From JBBTCJ01 sp038043285 (GTDB lineage: Bacteria; Planctomycetota; Phycisphaerae; UBA1845), in NCBI GenBank assembly GCA_038043285.1, contig JBBTCJ010000025.1:1-11345 (forward strand): a DNA stretch of 11,345 nucleotides, written 5' to 3'. Positions 7,301 through 11,345 of this stretch are shown here, piece by piece. The position numbers were made by a program, and so were the translations under genes. The first letter of the stretch is position 1. Each line of letters starts with the position of its first letter. Under the pieces are notes generated by a model, which was not told the origin of the DNA, ran no database searches, and saw nothing but the letters and a program-made list of their open reading frames with translations.

Positions 7301-7374
<74 letters not shown>

Positions 7375-7708
7375 TACTGGTTCCGCGTTTTCAAGGCTAC
7401 CGCACGCCGGGGCGCAACTTCGACCCGCCGCGAGCAACGCATTCTCAATCCCGCCAAGCCCCCAGTCAAGCCCTTGAGGTGCTCCCATAACCTGTCCGCA
7501 AGCGATTCCCGGTCTTGGGAATCCCCACCCGCCCGACGCGACCGCCGGCACCTACGCCTGCAGGTTCGCCAACCTCTGTCCCAGGATTCAGCGCACGTGC
7601 TTGCGGCGTACGGAAAAGCACCAAGAAGCCTCTAAAACCAAGCTGCCGCCCGCGGGCTTCGGCCAATGCGGACCCGCGTCGCTGCAGCACTTCAAGGCGA
7701 TCTAGAAA
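7375..7708. other. Intergenic region between tRNA-Asp and fdxA
   Basis: 334 nt without a supported gene. It contains the candidate tRNA promoter at 7441-7469 and a perfect hairpin GATTCCC-GGTCTT-GGGAATC at 7504-7523. That hairpin lies downstream of fdxA on the minus strand and could end its transcript, although no T-run follows. The short open frames here lack any family feature. Confidence 0.5.
7441..7469 (-). promoter_or_regulatory. Candidate sigma70-type promoter for tRNA-Asp
   Basis: On the minus strand TTGACT (7469-7464) and GAGAAT (7446-7441) are separated by 17 nt, the optimal spacing, with 5/6 and 4/6 matches to consensus. The predicted start would give a leader of about 60 nt before the mature tRNA. 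Confidence 0.4.
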
Positions 7709-8047
7709 CTATCCCGCAAACGCGTTCGGGTCGAGCAAGTCGTGTTTGTTTTCGACCTTGGCCATATCGTCGGCCCCGGGCAGCGGCTCCTTCTGCGAAT
7801 CGATGACTGGCCAGGCGGGAGAGTACTTCTTGTTGATCTCGACGTACTCCTTCCACTTCTCCGGGAGATCCTCCTCCGCGAAGATTGCCGACGTCGGACA
7901 CTCCGGCGGACACAACCCGCAATCAATGCAGGTTTCCGGGTCGATGGTGAGAAAGTTCACGCCCTCGTGAAAACAATCGACCGGACACACCGCAACGCAG
8001 TCCGTATATTTGCACTTGATGCAAGGTTCCGCAACGATGTGGGACAT
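7709..8047 (-). CDS. fdxA: Seven-iron ferredoxin ([3Fe-4S][4Fe-4S], FdxA / Azotobacter FdI type)
   Basis: Predicted 112-aa soluble electron carrier. The N-terminal half has CIKCKYTDCVAVCPVDCF (C9, C12, C17, C21, C25), then CIDCGLCPPECP (C40, C43, C46, C50). By alignment with Azotobacter FdI, C9, C17 and C50 bind the [3Fe-4S] cluster, and C21, C40, C43 and C46 bind the [4Fe-4S] cluster. The acidic C-terminal extension (about 55-112, with WPVIDSQKEPLPGADD) is typical of this type and absent from clostridial 2[4Fe-4S] ferredoxins. The ATG at 8047 is supported by GGGAGG 8 nt upstream. An in-frame start 16 codons earlier would begin inside the leader hairpin and add unlike residues. It could feed electrons to the benzoyl-CoA reductase, but it is not in that operon, and FdI-type proteins often serve redox homeostasis instead. 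Confidence 0.95.
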   Translation of the reverse strand: MSHIVAEPCIKCKYTDCVAVCPVDCFHEGVNFLTIDPETCIDCGLCPPECPTSAIFAEEDLPEKWKEYVEINKKYSPAWPVIDSQKEPLPGADDMAKVENKHDLLDPNAFAG

Positions 8048-8071
8048 CGAACACGCCTCCCTGAGCAACCA

Positions 8072-8097
8072 ACATGGGCGGGTCCGCCCGCCCATGT
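8072..8097. promoter_or_regulatory. Perfect 11-bp hairpin in the fdxA leader
   Basis: ACATGGGCGGG-TCCG-CCCGCCCATGT lies 24 nt upstream of the fdxA start codon, outside its RBS. If the predicted promoter is right, transcription begins next to the outer base pair, giving a mRNA with a 5'-terminal hairpin, which could protect it from decay. There is no T-run on either strand. Confidence 0.5.
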
Positions 8098-8104
8098 CTG
8101 TAGA

Positions 8105-8132
8105 TTCGTAACCGTATCGGCAGGCCTGTCAA
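8105..8132 (-). promoter_or_regulatory. Candidate fdxA promoter
   Basis: On the minus strand a perfect TTGACA (8132-8127) is followed after 16 nt by TACGAA (8110-8105). The -10 matches the consensus at only 3 of 6 bases, so the call rests mainly on the -35 element and its position. Confidence 0.35.
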
Positions 8133-8553
8133 CGTGCAATTCTCATGCCCGTCAACCCAAGCTGGCTCGAAGTTCCCTGATTGTACATGCCTCGGACTCC
8201 GAATCTTCGGGTCGCCAATGCCGCACGCAGCGTCCATTCGAGACGCAGACGAAACGACCACAACGGCAACCGCAGGGGAGCGGCCGCCCCCATTCACGTT
8301 CGATCGCGCCCCGGTTTTAACACGCCGATACCCGTAAGCCCCCCACTTCGCGCTGCCCCGACAAGCGGACCGGCAGGCCACCGAACGCGAGACCGGGCGC
8401 AAAAACGAGCATGGTGTCGCCCCAAGCAATCTGCCAAACTGGCAGCTGTTTCAGCCCGCCCTACCCGACCTGACAGCCGGTCGTCAAAGTACAATCGCCA
8501 AGGCCACGCCCGCGCAAAGGCTGTAATTCCCGTAACATGTTGTAATACAAATA

Positions 8554-8572
8554 CTTGCGAAACTTCCGCAAG
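8554..8572. promoter_or_regulatory. Candidate operator upstream of the receiver-like/groESL genes
   Basis: CTTGCG-AAACTTC-CGCAAG is a 6-bp perfect inverted repeat with a 7-nt centre. Its outer CTTG...CAAG resembles the HspR-bound HAIR element, but the half-sites are 2 bp closer, so it is not a canonical match. It sits 60 nt before the first possible start codon. Confidence 0.3.
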
Positions 8573-8632
8573 ATTGCATTTCGGCCGGCAAGGGTGGCAT
8601 CGGCCATGCTCTAAACCAAACGACGCGTCACT

Positions 8633-9076
8633 GTGTGGCGCGATGGAGCCTTGGGTTTGACCCTCGTACGTCCAAACGCCTCGGCGTGTCCTCAGCCGGT
8701 TCTGGTCGCCGATGGCCGAGGTGCCGCGGCGACCCGCTGGCTGCGCGAGCTACATGCCCAACTGGATCCTTATGGGGTAGTTTTCCCTCGGGTTCGGACA
8801 CGCGAGGAGACCGTGCGTTTCGTCGAACGAGGTGGCTTGGCTGGGGCGATCCTGGTGTGTGAGCCTGACTGGTCCGACGAGTTGGCCCTGTTCCGGGCCG
8901 TACGATCCGTCGACCAGGCGTTGCCCTGCTGGTTGGTTGCGGAGCGTCCGTCGCGGCGGACGCTGCAGGCGGCCTTGGCGTTGGACGCGATCAGCGTCAT
9001 CGTGGAATCCACGGCGGACCGTGAGCTGGTGCTCGCGATGTTCCGACTGTTTTCCGTTCCCTATCCACGGAATTAG
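8633..9076 (+). CDS. Degenerate receiver-like (pseudo-response-regulator) protein upstream of groESL
   Basis: Predicted protein of up to 147 aa with an alternating beta/alpha pattern like a CheY receiver: PVLVADGRG (22-30), GAILVCEPD (71-79), LPCWLVAE (97-104), SVIVESTADRELVLAMFRLF (121-140). The usual catalytic residues appear to be missing. The strand that normally ends in the phosphorylated Asp reads LVCEP (C76), the Thr/Ser position is A103, and the Lys-Pro near the last strand is E125-S126. If the fold is right, it would not be phosphorylated normally. The start is uncertain: GTG 8633 has no RBS, while TTG 8657 has GGAG 8 nt upstream and would give 139 aa. It ends 54 nt before groES on the same strand, so co-transcription is plausible. 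I do not recognise a named family, and the function is unknown. Confidence 0.6.
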   Translation: MWRDGALGLTLVRPNASACPQPVLVADGRGAAATRWLRELHAQLDPYGVVFPRVRTREETVRFVERGGLAGAILVCEPDWSDELALFRAVRSVDQALPCWLVAERPSRRTLQAALALDAISVIVESTADRELVLAMFRLFSVPYPRN

Positions 9077-9130
9077 CAAAAGTGGTGTTCGGTCCATCGA
9101 AGTTATCAAACGAAAGGAGTGTACGCGGAC

Positions 9131-9427
9131 ATGGCAAAGGTGAAGATTCGGCCGCTGGGTGACAAGGTCATCGTCAAGCGCGTGGAGGCTGAGGAGAAGA
9201 CAGCGGGAGGCATCGTCCTGCCCGACACGGCTAAGGAAAAACCCAAGCGCGGCATCGTGCTCTCAGTCGGTAACGGCAAGTTGCTTGACGACGGTACGCG
9301 AAGCCTCATGCAGGTGAAGAAGGACGACCAGGTTCTGTTCACCAGCTACGCCGGCACGGAGGTCAAGATCAACGGTGAGGAGTACCTCATCATGGAGGAG
9401 TCGGACATTCTCGGGATTCTGGACTAG
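9131..9427 (+). CDS. groES: Co-chaperonin GroES (Hsp10)
   Basis: Predicted 98-aa subunit of the heptameric lid that caps GroEL and closes the folding chamber. It begins MAKVKIRPLGDKVIVKR, typical of the family. The mobile loop EEKTAGGIVLPDTAKEKP (21-38) carries the hydrophobic IVL tripeptide (28-30) that docks on the GroEL apical domain. It ends with EYLIMEESDILGILD. The ATG at 9131 is chosen because family sequence begins there. AAAGGAG lies 11 nt upstream, a slightly long spacing, and an in-frame GTG at 9119 overlaps that RBS. The length is normal. It is followed by groEL after 127 nt, an unusually structured spacer. Confidence 0.97.
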   Translation: MAKVKIRPLGDKVIVKRVEAEEKTAGGIVLPDTAKEKPKRGIVLSVGNGKLLDDGTRSLMQVKKDDQVLFTSYAGTEVKINGEEYLIMEESDILGILD

Positions 9428-9434
9428 GTATTGT

Positions 9435-9498
9435 CGATGGGCGATTGGCGATGGTGGAATGGGGCGTAGTCCCAACCATCGACGATTGCAGCCCATCG
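9435..9498 (+). promoter_or_regulatory. Three-tier inverted repeat in the groES-groEL spacer
   Basis: Three nested stems are visible. CGATGGGC (9435-9442) pairs with GCCCATCG (9491-9498), CGATGGT (9449-9455) with ACCATCG (9475-9481), and TGGG (9460-9463) with CCCA (9471-9474) around a 7-nt loop. Small internal loops separate them. There is no T-run after the stem. It lies 7 nt after the groES stop and 44 nt before the groEL RBS, so it could slow decay, guide cleavage or attenuate transcription between the two genes. Confidence 0.55.
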
Positions 9499-9554
9499 TT
9501 CAACACGACGATTTCGCTACTCGACATTCGGTCTTTTTCACGGAGTAAACCCCT

Positions 9555-11234
<1,680 letters not shown>

Positions 11235-11242
11235 GATCATCT

Positions 11243-11260
11243 GCCGCGGCATGCCGCGGC
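11243..11260. repeat. 18-bp perfect palindrome after groEL
   Basis: GCCGCGGC-AT-GCCGCGGC is self-complementary over all 18 bases and is also a direct repeat of an 8-bp palindrome. It begins 8 nt after the groEL stop. No T-run follows, so it is a possible mRNA 3'-end hairpin or a REP-like element rather than a classical terminator. Confidence 0.5.
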
Positions 11261-11265
11261 GAATG

Positions 11266-11293
11266 AAATGAAGAATGCGGAATGTCGAATGAC
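11266..11293. repeat. 7-nt tandem repeat (RAATGNN)
   Basis: Four consecutive 7-nt units read AAATGAA, GAATGCG, GAATGTC, GAATGAC. They share the RAATG core with two variable bases. Short runs of this kind recur in intergenic DNA of some planctomycetes, as far as I recall. Here the array is non-coding, downstream of groEL. Confidence 0.5.
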
Positions 11294-11319
11294 GGCGTGC
11301 CGCATACGCGACTGAGCTG

Positions 11320-11333
11320 CGGGGTCGGCCCCG
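11320..11333 (+). terminator. Weak terminator-like hairpin near the right edge
   Basis: The 5-bp stem CGGGG-TCGG-CCCCG is followed by TGGTTTGTTGTG, which is T-rich but not a clean T-run. It could end the groESL transcript. The window stops 12 nt later. Confidence 0.25.
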
Positions 11334-11345
11334 TGGTTTGTTGTG

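Larger units (their letters stand above)
8048..8632. other. Divergent intergenic region between fdxA and the receiver-like/groESL genes
   Basis: 585 nt with no supported gene. Next to fdxA it contains a hairpin (8072-8097) and a candidate promoter (8105-8132). Toward groESL, a TACAAT hexamer at 8490-8495 lies only 14 nt after CTGACA, which is short for a normal promoter. An AT-richer patch (8521-8580) ends with an inverted repeat (8554-8572). I see no CIRCE sequence. Confidence 0.5.

Noticed and set aside
8048..9130. CIRCE operator for groESL
   Set aside because: I looked for TTAGCACTC and GAGTGCTAA in the upstream region and found neither. AATTAGCAAAAG near 9071 is not a match.

Overview
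The window comes from a GC-rich bacterial chromosome. The GroEL sequence (N-terminal ATP-site block with LGPCGRNVVIEKSFGAP, long Gly-Met tail), the 7-nt GAATG-type tandem repeat after groEL and weak promoter signals suggest a planctomycete or Phycisphaerae-like organism. This is an inference from remembered family features, not a search result.

Left half (1-5324, + strand): an anaerobic aromatic-degradation operon. The 3' part of a crotonase-fold enoyl-CoA hydratase is followed by four genes in the order bcrC-bcrB-bcrA-bcrD (bzdNOPQ in the other naming). They encode an ATP-dependent class I benzoyl-CoA reductase: two iron-sulfur 2-hydroxyacyl-CoA dehydratase-like subunits that hold substrate, and two ASKHA-fold ATPase subunits that bridge a [4Fe-4S] cluster and push low-potential electrons to the ring. 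The crotonase would hydrate the cyclic dienoyl-CoA product or act on a later ring intermediate. Two different ATPase genes, rather than the single homodimeric activator of 2-hydroxyacyl-CoA dehydratases, is the main argument for ring reduction. The exact substrate cannot be read from the sequence. A 274-nt gap with small palindromes separates the two ATPase genes.

Middle (5376-8047, - strand): a GT4 glycosyltransferase with a C-terminal DUF2934-like segment, converging on the bcr operon; a tRNA-Asp(GTC); and fdxA, a seven-iron ferredoxin of the Azotobacter FdI type, preceded by a predicted promoter and a perfect 11-bp hairpin that may form the 5' end of its mRNA.

Right part (8633-11345, + strand): a small degenerate receiver-like protein, then groES and groEL. 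No CIRCE operator is visible upstream. A different short inverted repeat lies before the receiver-like gene, and the groES-groEL spacer can fold into a three-tier hairpin. After groEL come an 18-bp perfect palindrome and a short 7-nt tandem repeat.

The reductase needs a strong reductant. The only redox carrier in the window is fdxA, which is not in the operon, so a functional link between them is only a possibility. I see no mobile element, CRISPR array or rRNA.
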